Source: Bacteroides sp. 43_108 (GTDB lineage: Bacteria; Bacteroidota; Bacteroidia; Bacteroidales; Bacteroidaceae). Taken from it: a stretch of 39,363 nucleotides of DNA. Below the pieces are notes generated by a model. It did no database searches, was not told the origin of the DNA, and saw only the letters and a program-made list of their open reading frames with translations. Below, piece after piece: positions 1 to 8,654 of the stretch. The translations under genes were made by a program, and so were the position numbers. The stretch's first letter is position 1; every line of letters starts with the position of its first letter. Where the stretch lies: NCBI GenBank assembly GCA_001915545.1, contig MNQS01000124.1, positions 1 through 39,363 of the forward strand. Reading direction: 5' to 3'.

Positions 1-214
1 GCTTACTCGCACCATGTTCTTCTGTCTTTAAATATCGTAAGTACCCATAAAGCTATTACCTAGCGCAAAGCGCGTTTGACTAGCAAAACCAAGTTTTGCG
101 CTTTACCTAGCGAGTCTGCTCGCGTTTACCTTGCAAAGTCCGCTTTGCACAAGTGCCCGCGATACGTCATCCCTGGCCCAGACCAGGGACCTTGTCTTCA
201 TGTACTGTACATTG
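1..214. repeat. Left arm of 214-bp terminal inverted repeat
   Basis: Positions 1-214 are the reverse complement of 39150-39363. I compared the arms base by base: 1-99 match perfectly, position 100 differs, and about seven more differences lie between 169 and 214, so roughly 96 % identity. The arm holds a mini-palindrome array (about 1-150, read on the minus strand) followed by half of a BIME-like hairpin unit (about 165-200). Both window ends stop at the same base inside a hairpin loop, so an assembly break inside a repeat is as likely as a biological end. Confidence 0.9.
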
Positions 215-532
215 TTGCCCAATAGGCATTACGAATAAGTTTTAAAATTCTTTTCTTATTACCAACTAGATGGCAGTGCAGAAGATGCATTAATTCAACT
301 TTAAGAGAAGTAACATGCCGAACCTTATAGCAAAGATACCCGTAACTTGTTTAAAATAGGCGTGAAGTTTTCATCTTCACTTCGTGGATTTGAAAATGGA
401 AAGGCATAGTATGAAATCTCTAATAAATCTAAAAAAACAGTTTATGCTGGCGTTCAAAAGTAAGTCGTGAGGAGTGTAAGTTTTTTGGTGATAGAAATAA
501 TAATTTGACAATTTGTCGTCAAGTATAAGGTA
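215..532. other. Noncoding stretch upstream of the polysaccharide operon
   Basis: I see no convincing gene here. One frame (about 314-460) reads as a short stop-interrupted peptide that I could not assign. There is no UpxY/UpxZ antitermination gene of the kind that opens Bacteroides fragilis capsule loci, and I found no long inverted repeats that would mark an invertible promoter. A short dyad (TTGAC...GTCAA, about 504-521) lies just before the wzx start and could sit in the leader RNA. The promoter of the large operon is presumably here, but I cannot place it with confidence. Confidence 0.5.
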
Positions 533-1990
533 ATGTCTGATTTAAAAGATAAGACAGTGAAAGGGGTGATGTGGAGCAGTATCGACCGTTTCTCCACTCA
601 GGGAATACAGTTTGTTTTCAGCATACTTATAGCTCGATTGCTGATGCCTGAAGATTACGGTGTGGTGGCTATGCTGAACATCTTCCTTTCAGTTTCACAG
701 AAATTTATAGACAGCGGTTTTGGTACAGCTCTGATAAGGAAGCCCGATCGGACAGAAATTGATTTTTCGACAGTCTTTTATTTCAACATCGTCGTAAGCA
801 TTTTTTTCTATGTCTTGCTATGGATTGCTTCACCTGCCATTGCCGCATTTTATGACATACCTTTATTGGAGGACGTTACCAAGGTTGTGGCACTCAATCT
901 GGTTATCAATTCCTTTTCCGGCATACCGAGTGCAAAACTCTCTATTTCCATCGACTTCAAGACGCGTGCCAAAATATCACTGGCAGTGACATTGCTGACC
1001 GGATTTGTTGGGTTGTGGATGGCATACAACGGTTTTGGTGTTTGGGCGTTGGTTGCACAGTCTGTTTTCGGCTCATTGCTCAGTACCTTTTTGTTGTGGT
1101 TTTTTGTGCGCTGGATGCCTGGCTTGATGTTTTCTTGGAAATCATTTCGTGAAATGTTCTCGTTCGGTTCCAAAATGCTTGCATCTGGTTTACTTGACAC
1201 TATATATACTAATGTTTATACACTGGTCATAGGAAAGTTCTTTTCGCCTGCAATGTTGGGTGTGTATTCCCGTGCAGACGGACTGGCTCAATATCCTTCG
1301 TCGAACATTACAAACATCCTTCAAGGGGTTACATTTCCTGTATTATGTTCCATACAGAATGAACCGGAACGTTTGGCCGGCGTTTATAAACGTTTTTTGC
1401 GTCTTTCCGCTTTCATCGTTTTTCCGTTGATGGTAGGCTTGGCTGCCGTAGCTGACCCTTTGATCCGTCTTGTATTGACGGATAAGTGGGAAGGTGCCAT
1501 CTACTTGTTGCAGATAGTGTGCTTTGCTCTGATGTGGTATCCTATACATGCCATCAATCTCAATCTCTTGCAGGTGAAAGGTCGTTCTGACTTTTTTCTG
1601 AAATTGGAGATAATCAAAAAGATACAAGGTGTCATTGTTCTCTGCATTACATTGCCGCTGGGTGTTGTCGCCATGTGTTATGGCAGGATTGTAGGCTCGT
1701 TGCTTGCTTTGATATACAATACATATTATACGAAGAAACTCATTAGTTACGGATATTTCGCACAGATGAAAGACTTGTTGCATATACTGCTTCATTCTTT
1801 GGTAATGGGGGCATTTGCATGGGGCGCAGTGCAGGTTTTTGATTCCCAGTGGATGCAGTTGATTGTCGGCATCCTTATTGGTGCGACTTATTATCTGCTC
1901 GGTGCTAAACTTATGCATTTCGAGGAACTTGATGAACTGATGTCATTGATTAATAAAAAAAGAAACAGACCACGATGGAAGAGAAATTGA
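533..1990 (+). CDS. wzx: Wzx-type polysaccharide flippase (WzxC/MATE-like)
   Basis: This 485-residue, strongly hydrophobic protein has the repeated membrane segments of the MOP-superfamily lipopolysaccharide flippases (WzxC/polysaccharide biosynthesis family). The N-terminus has the family pattern: a short basic head, then a helix with IQFVFSILIARLLMPEDYG, closely resembling WzxC proteins. Its role would be to flip the undecaprenyl-linked repeat unit across the inner membrane to the polymerase encoded at 17797. It is the first gene of a long same-strand operon, and its 3' end overlaps the aminotransferase start by 16 bases, so the two are probably translationally coupled. ATG at 533 is preceded by an AT-rich leader without a clear Shine-Dalgarno site, usual for Bacteroidetes. 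The assignment to the flippase family is strong; the exact substrate is unknown. Confidence 0.93.
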   Translation: MSDLKDKTVKGVMWSSIDRFSTQGIQFVFSILIARLLMPEDYGVVAMLNIFLSVSQKFIDSGFGTALIRKPDRTEIDFSTVFYFNIVVSIFFYVLLWIASPAIAAFYDIPLLEDVTKVVALNLVINSFSGIPSAKLSISIDFKTRAKISLAVTLLTGFVGLWMAYNGFGVWALVAQSVFGSLLSTFLLWFFVRWMPGLMFSWKSFREMFSFGSKMLASGLLDTIYTNVYTLVIGKFFSPAMLGVYSRADGLAQYPSSNITNILQGVTFPVLCSIQNEPERLAGVYKRFLRLSAFIVFPLMVGLAAVADPLIRLVLTDKWEGAIYLLQIVCFALMWYPIHAINLNLLQVKGRSDFFLKLEIIKKIQGVIVLCITLPLGVVAMCYGRIVGSLLALIYNTYYTKKLISYGYFAQMKDLLHILLHSLVMGAFAWGAVQVFDSQWMQLIVGILIGATYYLLGAKLMHFEELDELMSLINKKRNRPRWKRN

Positions 1991-3084
1991 TTACGGTGAC
2001 ATCTCCGCTGATGCCATCGTTGGACGAATTTAATGTCTATTTGCAGGATATCTGGAGTCGTAAATGGATTACAAACAATGGCTATTATCATAAGGAATTG
2101 GAGAAAGCCTTGTGCGAGTACTTGGATGTTCCATTTATTAGTTTGTTCACAAATGGAACTTTGCCGCTCATTACGGCTTTGCAGGCAATGCGTATAACGG
2201 GTGAAGTAATAACAACTCCGTTCAGTTTTGTAGCCACGACTCACGCTTTGTGGTGGAATGGTATTAAGCCGGTGTTCGTGGATATTGATCCCGTGACGTG
2301 TAACCTTGATCCAGAGAAGATAGAGGCTGCCATCACACCTCGTACCACTGCCATTATGCCAGTACATGTGTATGGACAGCCATGTGACACGAAGCGCATA
2401 CAAGAGATTGCAGATAAATACGGTTTGAAAGTCATCTATGATGCGGCACATGCATTTGGGGTAAAGGTGAATGGGGAAAGCATTTTGAATGTAGGCGACA
2501 TGTCAACGCTGAGTTTTCATGCCACTAAGGTGTACAATACCATTGAAGGCGGAGCATTGGTAATGCACGATGAACAGACAAAGAAACGCATCGATTATTT
2601 AAAGAATTTCGGTTTTGCAGGAGAAACAACTGTTGTTGCTCCAGGCATCAACAGCAAAATGGACGAAGTGCGCGCCGCCTATGGACTGGTCAATCTGAAG
2701 CAGGTCGACAAGGCAATAGAGGCACGTCGCCGTGTAGCAGACACTTACCGCGAAGCGCTGAATGGGATACCAGGAATTCGCTTTATGGATGATGTGCCTG
2801 GTGTTCAGCATAATTATGCCTATTTCCCGATATTTGTCGATGAAGCGCAATATGGTATGAGCCGTGACGAACTTTATTTCAAGATGAAGGAGCACAATGT
2901 GTTAGGACGTCGTTATTTCTATCCTCTTATAAGTGAATTCTCTACGTATAGAGGATTAGATAGTGCAGAACCTAGGAATTTGCCAAATGCGCATAAAATG
3001 GCTAATTCTGTTATATGTCTTCCAATGTATCATTCGTTGAGTAATGAAGATATACAAAGAGTTCTAAATTGCATCAAAAAATAA
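1975..3084 (+). CDS. DegT/DnrJ/EryC1-family sugar aminotransferase
   Basis: A 369-residue PLP-dependent aminotransferase that would add an amino group to a nucleotide-linked keto sugar in the cytoplasm. Visible signatures are the glycine/threonine phosphate-binding stretch FTNGTLPL (about 58-65), the Asp that contacts the PLP ring in IYDAAHAFG (D156) and the PLP-binding lysine in SFHATKVYNTIEGG (K185). This TK-x-x-NT-x-EGG form is typical of enzymes acting on 4-keto-6-deoxyhexoses (VioA/FdtB/WecE-like). A NeuD/PglD-like acyltransferase two genes downstream fits a product such as a 4-acylamino-4,6-dideoxyhexose. Length matches the family. It overlaps wzx by 16 bases. The dTDP-sugar-forming genes (rmlA, rmlB) are not in this window, so the precursor must come from elsewhere. 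Position of amination is inferred, not shown. Confidence 0.92.
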   Translation: MEEKLITVTSPLMPSLDEFNVYLQDIWSRKWITNNGYYHKELEKALCEYLDVPFISLFTNGTLPLITALQAMRITGEVITTPFSFVATTHALWWNGIKPVFVDIDPVTCNLDPEKIEAAITPRTTAIMPVHVYGQPCDTKRIQEIADKYGLKVIYDAAHAFGVKVNGESILNVGDMSTLSFHATKVYNTIEGGALVMHDEQTKKRIDYLKNFGFAGETTVVAPGINSKMDEVRAAYGLVNLKQVDKAIEARRRVADTYREALNGIPGIRFMDDVPGVQHNYAYFPIFVDEAQYGMSRDELYFKMKEHNVLGRRYFYPLISEFSTYRGLDSAEPRNLPNAHKMANSVICLPMYHSLSNEDIQRVLNCIKK

Positions 3085-3091
3085 TCATTAT

Positions 3092-4425
3092 ATGTGGTTT
3101 CATAGTTTATTCTTACGTAAACGTTATTGGATAAAAGACTTTTTGGCAGGACAGCCAATGTGGAAAGCATACAAGGAAGTAATGTATATTTCCAATATTG
3201 ATAATATAGATATCGCAGAAAAATTAAGGAGGAAGCGTCTGTTTTCTTTTATGGACTTTGCCACGTCTAATGTTTTATTTTACAGTTCTTATAAAGGAAA
3301 AAAGTTACATGAGTTTCCCGTAATAAACAAGCAGATAATTCGAACGCAGTATGACAAGTTTCTTACTCCCATAGATAAGATTCCAGGACAGAAAGGAAAT
3401 GTACATATTCAAAAAACATCAGGATCGACAGGAACTCCATTCGAGGTTTATCAAGATACAGTTTGTCGTATCCGAAGAATAGCCACCATAAAAGCAGAAA
3501 ATGAGGCTATTGGATTTCATTCTTTTGAGCCTATGATGCATCTTCGAGCAGCATCGCATTATTGGGGAAGCGGAGAAATGATGAGTTATAACCCTGATTT
3601 GAATATATACTATGTGGATAATGCAAACTTGAACAATGAAAAGTTAAATATAATAGTTAATACGATTATATCGAAAAGAATAAAAGTGATACGTGGGTAC
3701 ATGACAACACTTGACACAATTACAAGTTTTGCTGTCAAGAATAATATTGAGTTTCCACATCATCCTTTTTTATATCTGTAGGTGAGATATTATTAGAGCC
3801 ACTTCGCTTTAGGATTATTAATAGGCTCCATTGTCATGTTATTAGTCAGTATGGTAATGAAGAGAATGGAATATTTGGGTCTTCCCCAATTGATGGTGTA
3901 GGAACAAATATCATATTGAATAGGGCAAATTGTTTTGTTGAGATTTTAAAAATAGATTCAGATGAACCTGTTGAAAAAGGTGAAATCGGTAGAGTTGTTG
4001 TTACGGACTTCTCGAATTATGCAATGCCCATGATACGTTATGATGTCGGCGATTTAGCTTCAATTGGTGCTGTGTCTTCTGATGGAACAATACTCTCACT
4101 TGAAAATTTGACTGGTCGTAAAACTGATTTAATATTTAAAACAAATGGCGAACCACTAGATCTTTGGAATAGTATTCCGTCAGAAATTTATAATAATTCG
4201 AACATAAGACAATGGCAGTTCATACAAAATGGAGAGAAGAGTTATCTTTTTCGTTTGTGCTTATATGAGGAAAAACCGGAGTTTATTAAATTCACAAAGA
4301 TAGAATTAAAGAAAATATTGGGAGACGATGCAATTATTGAAGTTGAATGCGTAAATGAAATACCTGTATTAAGTTCTGGAAAACGTAAAGTAGTAATAAA
4401 TAATTGGACGAATAAAATTGATTAA
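3092..4425 (+). pseudogene. PaaK/CapK-like adenylate-forming enzyme, frameshifted
   Basis: Two adjacent frames together encode one protein of about 444 residues, the normal length for CapK/phenylacetate-CoA-ligase-like proteins found in capsule loci. The first part (3092-3781, 229 residues) has the ATP/AMP-binding loop TSGSTGTP at residues 109-116. It stops at TAG 3779. The second part continues in the -1 frame directly after the break, starting with ISVGEILLEP, which is the usual central motif of the family, and runs to 4425. The break lies in a run of six T at 3766-3771; one extra T restores the frame exactly. The same site also reads U-UUU-UUA in the zero frame, a classic -1 slippery heptamer, so a recoded full-length product is possible. 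Otherwise this is a pseudogene, a phase-variable off state or a sequencing error. Its acyl substrate is unknown. Confidence 0.85.
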
Positions 4426-4445
4426 GTCTTATAATACAAGATATA

Positions 4446-5105
4446 ATGAATAGTATATATATATTAGGTGTTGGGCATAATACCATTGTAACGATTGATT
4501 TGGCAGAAAGTTGTGGCTATAGTGTTAAAGGACTATACCATTATCAATCAGATCGTATTGGAGAACAATATTTTGGGCATACAATTATTGGATGTAATGA
4601 TGATTTATTCCAAATGGACTTGGCAGGTAAGCAATTTGCGATAAGTGTCGGTGACAATAAGATTAGAGCTGAATTATTCAATAGAATAATAGATAAAGGT
4701 GGAAGTGTTGTAAATCTGATACATCCATCAGCTGTAGTTTCAAAATATTCAAAATTAGGGATAGGTGTTTGCGTACATGCATTTAGCGTTGTTTCAGCAG
4801 ACACAACAATAGGTGACAATTGCATTATATCTCACAATGATTTAGTTACTCATGGAGTAAGAATTGGAAATCATTGTTTTATAGCCAGTAACGTTGTTTT
4901 GGGTGCTAATACAATAATGGAAGACTATTCGTTTATAGGTTCAGGAGCAACTGTTATATCGAATAAAGTGGATTATTTGGGTAAGTATTCATATATCGGT
5001 GCTGGATCCGTTGTTACAAAATCAGTAAATGAAGGATGTATTGTTGTTGGAAATCCCGCAAAAGAATATATGAAAAAAAACACCACTTGTAATAAAAATA
5101 TTTGA
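4446..5105 (+). CDS. NeuD/PglD-family sugar acyltransferase (left-handed beta helix)
   Basis: A 219-residue protein with two visible parts. Residues 1-75 form a small nucleotide-sugar-binding fold that begins with a strand and a glycine-rich turn (YILGVGHNT), as in PglD and NeuD. From about residue 85 the chain has imperfect hexapeptide repeats ([LIV]-G-x-x-x-x, for example IGVCVHAFSV, IGDNCIISH, IGNHCFIASN), the mark of a left-handed beta helix that binds acetyl-CoA. The histidine-containing stretch ISHNDLVTHG is where PglD-type enzymes keep the catalytic His. It probably N-acetylates the amino sugar made by the aminotransferase at 1975. The preceding PaaK-like gene suggests the acyl group might also be something less usual. 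Family assignment is strong; substrate is inferred. Confidence 0.88.
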   Translation: MNSIYILGVGHNTIVTIDLAESCGYSVKGLYHYQSDRIGEQYFGHTIIGCNDDLFQMDLAGKQFAISVGDNKIRAELFNRIIDKGGSVVNLIHPSAVVSKYSKLGIGVCVHAFSVVSADTTIGDNCIISHNDLVTHGVRIGNHCFIASNVVLGANTIMEDYSFIGSGATVISNKVDYLGKYSYIGAGSVVTKSVNEGCIVVGNPAKEYMKKNTTCNKNI

Positions 5106-5166
5106 AATACTTGGGATTCTGTTATATTTTAATTATAGTATATAGTTTTTATTAGAGAAATGGGTT

Positions 5167-6393
5167 ATGAAAAATAAATCTGATTTATCAATTGCATTAT
5201 GTGGCGATGTTTTACTTAGTCAGAGACTTCCTTCTTATGAGGCGGGGATGGCTATTGCTAAAATATTAAAAGAATGTGATATCAGGTTTGGTAATCTTGA
5301 AACAACTGTTCATAGAAACGAAGGAACACCTGCAGCTTTTCCTGGAGGATGTTACACTATGGCGGATCCTCGTATTCTTGATGATTTAAAAAATTTAGGA
5401 TTTAATATATTTAATATTGCAAATAATCATTTGATGGATTATGGCGAAGGAGGTTTGTTGGCTACTTTAGATAATCTGGATAAAAGAGATATACCTCATG
5501 CTGGCGCAGGAAGGGATTTACAAGAAGCGTCCAAGGCTGCTTATCTGGTTTCTAAAGATGGATATAGAGTCGCTTTAATATCTGTAACAAGCTCATTTCA
5601 TGATTCTTATTTAGCAGGACCACATGGCACGAATATACCTGGACGACCAGGAATTTCTCCATTGCGTCATAAGTCTATATGTGAATTGCCAAAAAATGAT
5701 TTTGAAATATTATCTTCTATAATTGATAAGACTGGTATTAATAGTTATCATAATCAAGCTATAAAGGAAGGATTCTTGCCCAGTACCACAGATTTGAAAG
5801 TTGGTTATTATAATTTTAAGGAGGGGCATGATTATGTTTTCAAATCAATGCCTTTAGATGAAGATTTGAATAGAACTTTAAAAGAAATAAGAGAAGCTAA
5901 ATTTTTTGCTGATAATATTATTGTTAGTGTTCATGGACATCAGTTTGAAAATAATGGAACAAAGGAAGATGCTCCTCAATTTATGAAACTTTTTGCTAAA
6001 AAATGTATAGACGCGGGTGCTGACATTATTGTTTGCCATGGTCCACATATAATTCGAGGAATTGAAATTTATAAACATGGTCTAATATTTCATGGTATTG
6101 GCAACTTTATTCTTCAATATGATATGATGTCTTCACTGCCGGCAGAAGCGTATCTTAGTTCTGGTATTTATGATTTTAATAACTGTGGTCCAGGAGAATT
6201 AATGATGGATAAAAAAAATTGTGGGGGAACTAAAGGGCTGATTGTTGATGAAAAATGCTGGGAAAGCATATTTGCAACAATAAATTATTTTGATAAAGGC
6301 CTATCAATAAATATATATCCTATTGAGCTGATGCTTAATGAGCGAAAGGGATTACGCGGGCTTCCGAGATTGTCAAAAAAACAACAATTTTAG
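5167..6393 (+). CDS. CapA-like protein (PGA_cap, metallophosphatase fold)
   Basis: A 408-residue protein of the CapA/PGA-synthesis family, which has a calcineurin-like metallophosphoesterase fold. The visible motifs in order are CGDVLL near the N-terminus, FGNLETTV (about 38-45), NIANNHLMDYG (about 80-90), VSVHGHQFE, VCHGPHIIRG and GIGNFI, which together supply the Asp, Asn and His metal ligands. CapA is best known for poly-gamma-glutamate capsules in Bacillus, but no CapB/CapC partners are present, so here it more likely modifies or trims a polysaccharide or its peptide-like substituent. There is no signal peptide, so it appears cytoplasmic as drawn. Base composition is visibly AT-rich, as in the two genes before it. 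The family is clear; the role in this locus is unknown. Confidence 0.85.
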   Translation: MKNKSDLSIALCGDVLLSQRLPSYEAGMAIAKILKECDIRFGNLETTVHRNEGTPAAFPGGCYTMADPRILDDLKNLGFNIFNIANNHLMDYGEGGLLATLDNLDKRDIPHAGAGRDLQEASKAAYLVSKDGYRVALISVTSSFHDSYLAGPHGTNIPGRPGISPLRHKSICELPKNDFEILSSIIDKTGINSYHNQAIKEGFLPSTTDLKVGYYNFKEGHDYVFKSMPLDEDLNRTLKEIREAKFFADNIIVSVHGHQFENNGTKEDAPQFMKLFAKKCIDAGADIIVCHGPHIIRGIEIYKHGLIFHGIGNFILQYDMMSSLPAEAYLSSGIYDFNNCGPGELMMDKKNCGGTKGLIVDEKCWESIFATINYFDKGLSINIYPIELMLNERKGLRGLPRLSKKQQF

Positions 6394-6404
6394 AAAGAAT
6401 AAAG

Positions 6405-6488
6405 ATGCTGTCGATTAATTACGGAACGAAAATAGATATTGATGAAGATTGTGTCGGACACATTGCTATAAATGATATAATCGCATGA
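6405..6488 (+). other. Short 27-codon reading frame, possible gene remnant
   Basis: In the 193-base gap between the CapA-like gene and the next glycosyltransferase there is an open frame starting at ATG 6405 and ending at TGA 6486-6488. It could be the beginning of a gene truncated by recombination when cassettes were joined. I recognise no family. The rest of the gap (6489-6586) is AT-rich and holds nothing I can name. Confidence 0.2.
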
Positions 6489-6586
6489 AATATTTTAGAT
6501 GTAGGTTTGTAAGAATAATGTGAACCAGAAGAGACTTTTCAACTACTGATTCGTATTATTTGTATAATTCTAATTAGAACTTATGT

Positions 6587-7564
6587 ATGAAAGCAGAAAA
6601 TAACCAACAACCTTTAATGGTGACAATAAAATGTCTTGCTTACAATCATGAACCATATTTACGACAGTGTCTTGACGGTTTTGTTATGCAAAAGACAAAT
6701 TTTCGTTTTGAAGCAATTGTTCATGATGATGCTTCTACAGATCGTACGGCTGCTATAATCAGGGAATACGCTGAGAAGTATCCGGATATTATTAAACCAA
6801 TATATGAGACGGAAAACCAATATTCCAAGACAGATGGAAGTCTTTCTCGTATAATGAATGCCCACATGCATGGTAAGTACGTGGCGATGTGTGAGGGCGA
6901 TGATTACTGGACTGACCCGTTGAAACTTCAAAAGCAGGTGGACTTCCTTGAAAGACATCCTGATTACGTGATGTGTTCTCACCGTTTCAATAAATATTGG
7001 CATGAGAGAGGTATACTGGAAGAAGATTCAGATAAGGATTTTAAAGGAGCTGATTATGATTTGCAGAATCTGATAGGGGGAAAGTGGTTAACTCAGACAC
7101 TGACGGTGATGTACCGTCGCAGTGCGCTGGACTTTAAACGATACGAAAGTTATGGCATGTCGCTCGATATGATTCAGTTTTACGAACTGCTGAAACACGG
7201 AAAAGGTTACTGCTTTCCGGAAGTGATGGGAGTATATCGCTATCATCGCGGTGGTGTATGGTCTGAGGTTTCACAGAATCGTCGGTTATTGATTGAATTT
7301 AAGGCGAGATTGGCAATATATAAAGTAGAACAATCGGACGATGCGGCTATGTTCATTCTCTACCAGTTTGCTAAAGCAATGAGTCGCATATGGATGCTTA
7401 AGCAGTGGCGAATCTTTATACGAGTAACACACATATTAAGTCGGCATTATGGCAGTCGGTTTGTTGCTCGGCTATTGTTTAATAAATTTGCGGTTGGTAA
7501 AGGGTTAGCATGGAATGAAGTGTCTGGTATAAAGACGTTCGAGCAAAAGAAGTTTCTGTTGTGA
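6587..7564 (+). CDS. Family 2 glycosyltransferase
   Basis: A 325-residue GT-A fold transferase. The N-terminus MVTIKCLAYNHEPYLRQCL is the usual GT2 first strand and helix; the nucleotide-binding acidic pair is in EAIVHDDASTDRT (about residues 43-55), and the DXD-like metal site is in MCEGDDYWTDP (about 100-110). The CEGDDYWT form is common in bacterial capsule and O-antigen transferases. It would add one sugar from a nucleotide sugar to the lipid-linked oligosaccharide at the cytoplasmic face. It is separated from the CapA-like gene by 193 bases and from the next transferase by about 25, so a cassette boundary may lie upstream. Base composition here is less AT-rich than in 3092-6393. Donor and linkage cannot be read from sequence. 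Confidence 0.9.
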   Translation: MKAENNQQPLMVTIKCLAYNHEPYLRQCLDGFVMQKTNFRFEAIVHDDASTDRTAAIIREYAEKYPDIIKPIYETENQYSKTDGSLSRIMNAHMHGKYVAMCEGDDYWTDPLKLQKQVDFLERHPDYVMCSHRFNKYWHERGILEEDSDKDFKGADYDLQNLIGGKWLTQTLTVMYRRSALDFKRYESYGMSLDMIQFYELLKHGKGYCFPEVMGVYRYHRGGVWSEVSQNRRLLIEFKARLAIYKVEQSDDAAMFILYQFAKAMSRIWMLKQWRIFIRVTHILSRHYGSRFVARLLFNKFAVGKGLAWNEVSGIKTFEQKKFLL

Positions 7565-7589
7565 TTATTTTTATTAAAATGTGATAAAT

Positions 7590-8654
7590 ATGTACGACAA
7601 GGACCGTGAAGTGCCTTATTCACAACTGAAGAATGGACTGTCTGGAATAATGCGGGTTAAGAACGAGGCCAAGTTTGTTGCAGATTGTATTGATTCGTGC
7701 ATAGAAGCACTTGATGAATTAGTGATTGTCTATAATGACTGTACAGACGAAACTCCAGAAATCGTGGAAAGCAAGCGGTTGCAATATCCTGATAAAATCA
7801 AGACGTATGCTTACAATCATAATGTATTGGCTTTTAATCTTACTGATGAAGAATTTGAATATGCTTTAACACTATCTGAAGACTCACCAAGACTGTTTTG
7901 TAACCAATGCAATTATGCTTTATCCAAAGTCACATATAAATATGCACTGATAATAGATCCAGACCAGATTTATTTTACGGATGAATTAAAAATGTGGAGA
8001 GATGTATGTAGTCGGACTATGAAAGTCAAATGGAAAGCCTGCTGTGTTATAGGATGGATTTTTATGCTGTGCATTTCGGTATATCGCCGAATGTCTATGA
8101 GATGTGGTAAACCGTGTTTGTGGATGATGCCGGATTGGCTTGTGAAATTTGCGGCTATGCCGTATAAGTATTTTTCTATGTGGCAACTTCAACGTGGTAA
8201 AGCATGCATTTGTATATCGGGAGCAAATGTGTTTAAAGATGATCGATGGTACATTACTTTTGACGGTGTGAATGTACATCCCCCATACAACGGAGCTGGT
8301 GACCATCTTATATTTCCAGTTTCAGCAGAAACCTATTTCAGAAGAATGGTTTATAGTTTTAATCGTACTGTGGTTGAATGGTTTAATTGCCCCAAGAAGA
8401 TGATGATTGCTGGACCTATGTGGTTTCACCTTCATGCCAATCGTGAGCGGTGCAGGAGTAGTGTGAAGAGAATGAAAGATGAGCATCCGGAGTGTTTTGT
8501 GCCTATCGAAGATTTCTCTAAAATGACATATAGGCGGGTGCTCAATAAGATGGACAAAAAAGCTCATACTCTGTTTCAAATGACATTGTTTGCCTTGGTA
8601 CATAAGATGGGAAAAAACTTGGTCCTGAAATATATAAAATTGTTGAATAAATGA
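7590..8654 (+). CDS. GT-A-type glycosyltransferase (GT2-like)
   Basis: A 354-residue protein, start chosen at ATG 7590 rather than the in-frame GTG three codons earlier. GT-A features visible are the N-terminal strand with SGIMRVKNEAKFVADCIDS, followed by ELVIVYNDCTDETPEIV in place of the usual DDGS motif, and a DXD-like site in ALIIDPDQIYF (about residues 120-130). The stretch MRVKNEA is characteristic of a GT2 subgroup that includes the lgtF/WaaE type. A hydrophobic segment around residues 145-165 (VIGWIFMLCISVY) could touch the membrane. It overlaps the next gene by four bases (ATGA), suggesting coupled translation. The general function is well supported, the sugar is not known. Confidence 0.82.
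   Translation: MYDKDREVPYSQLKNGLSGIMRVKNEAKFVADCIDSCIEALDELVIVYNDCTDETPEIVESKRLQYPDKIKTYAYNHNVLAFNLTDEEFEYALTLSEDSPRLFCNQCNYALSKVTYKYALIIDPDQIYFTDELKMWRDVCSRTMKVKWKACCVIGWIFMLCISVYRRMSMRCGKPCLWMMPDWLVKFAAMPYKYFSMWQLQRGKACICISGANVFKDDRWYITFDGVNVHPPYNGAGDHLIFPVSAETYFRRMVYSFNRTVVEWFNCPKKMMIAGPMWFHLHANRERCRSSVKRMKDEHPECFVPIEDFSKMTYRRVLNKMDKKAHTLFQMTLFALVHKMGKNLVLKYIKLLNK

Noticed and set aside
331..338. Bacteroidales -7 promoter element (TATCTTTG) on the minus strand
   Set aside because: It fits TAnnTTTG, but I find no TTTG about 19-21 bases upstream, and it would drive transcription away from the operon and out of the window.
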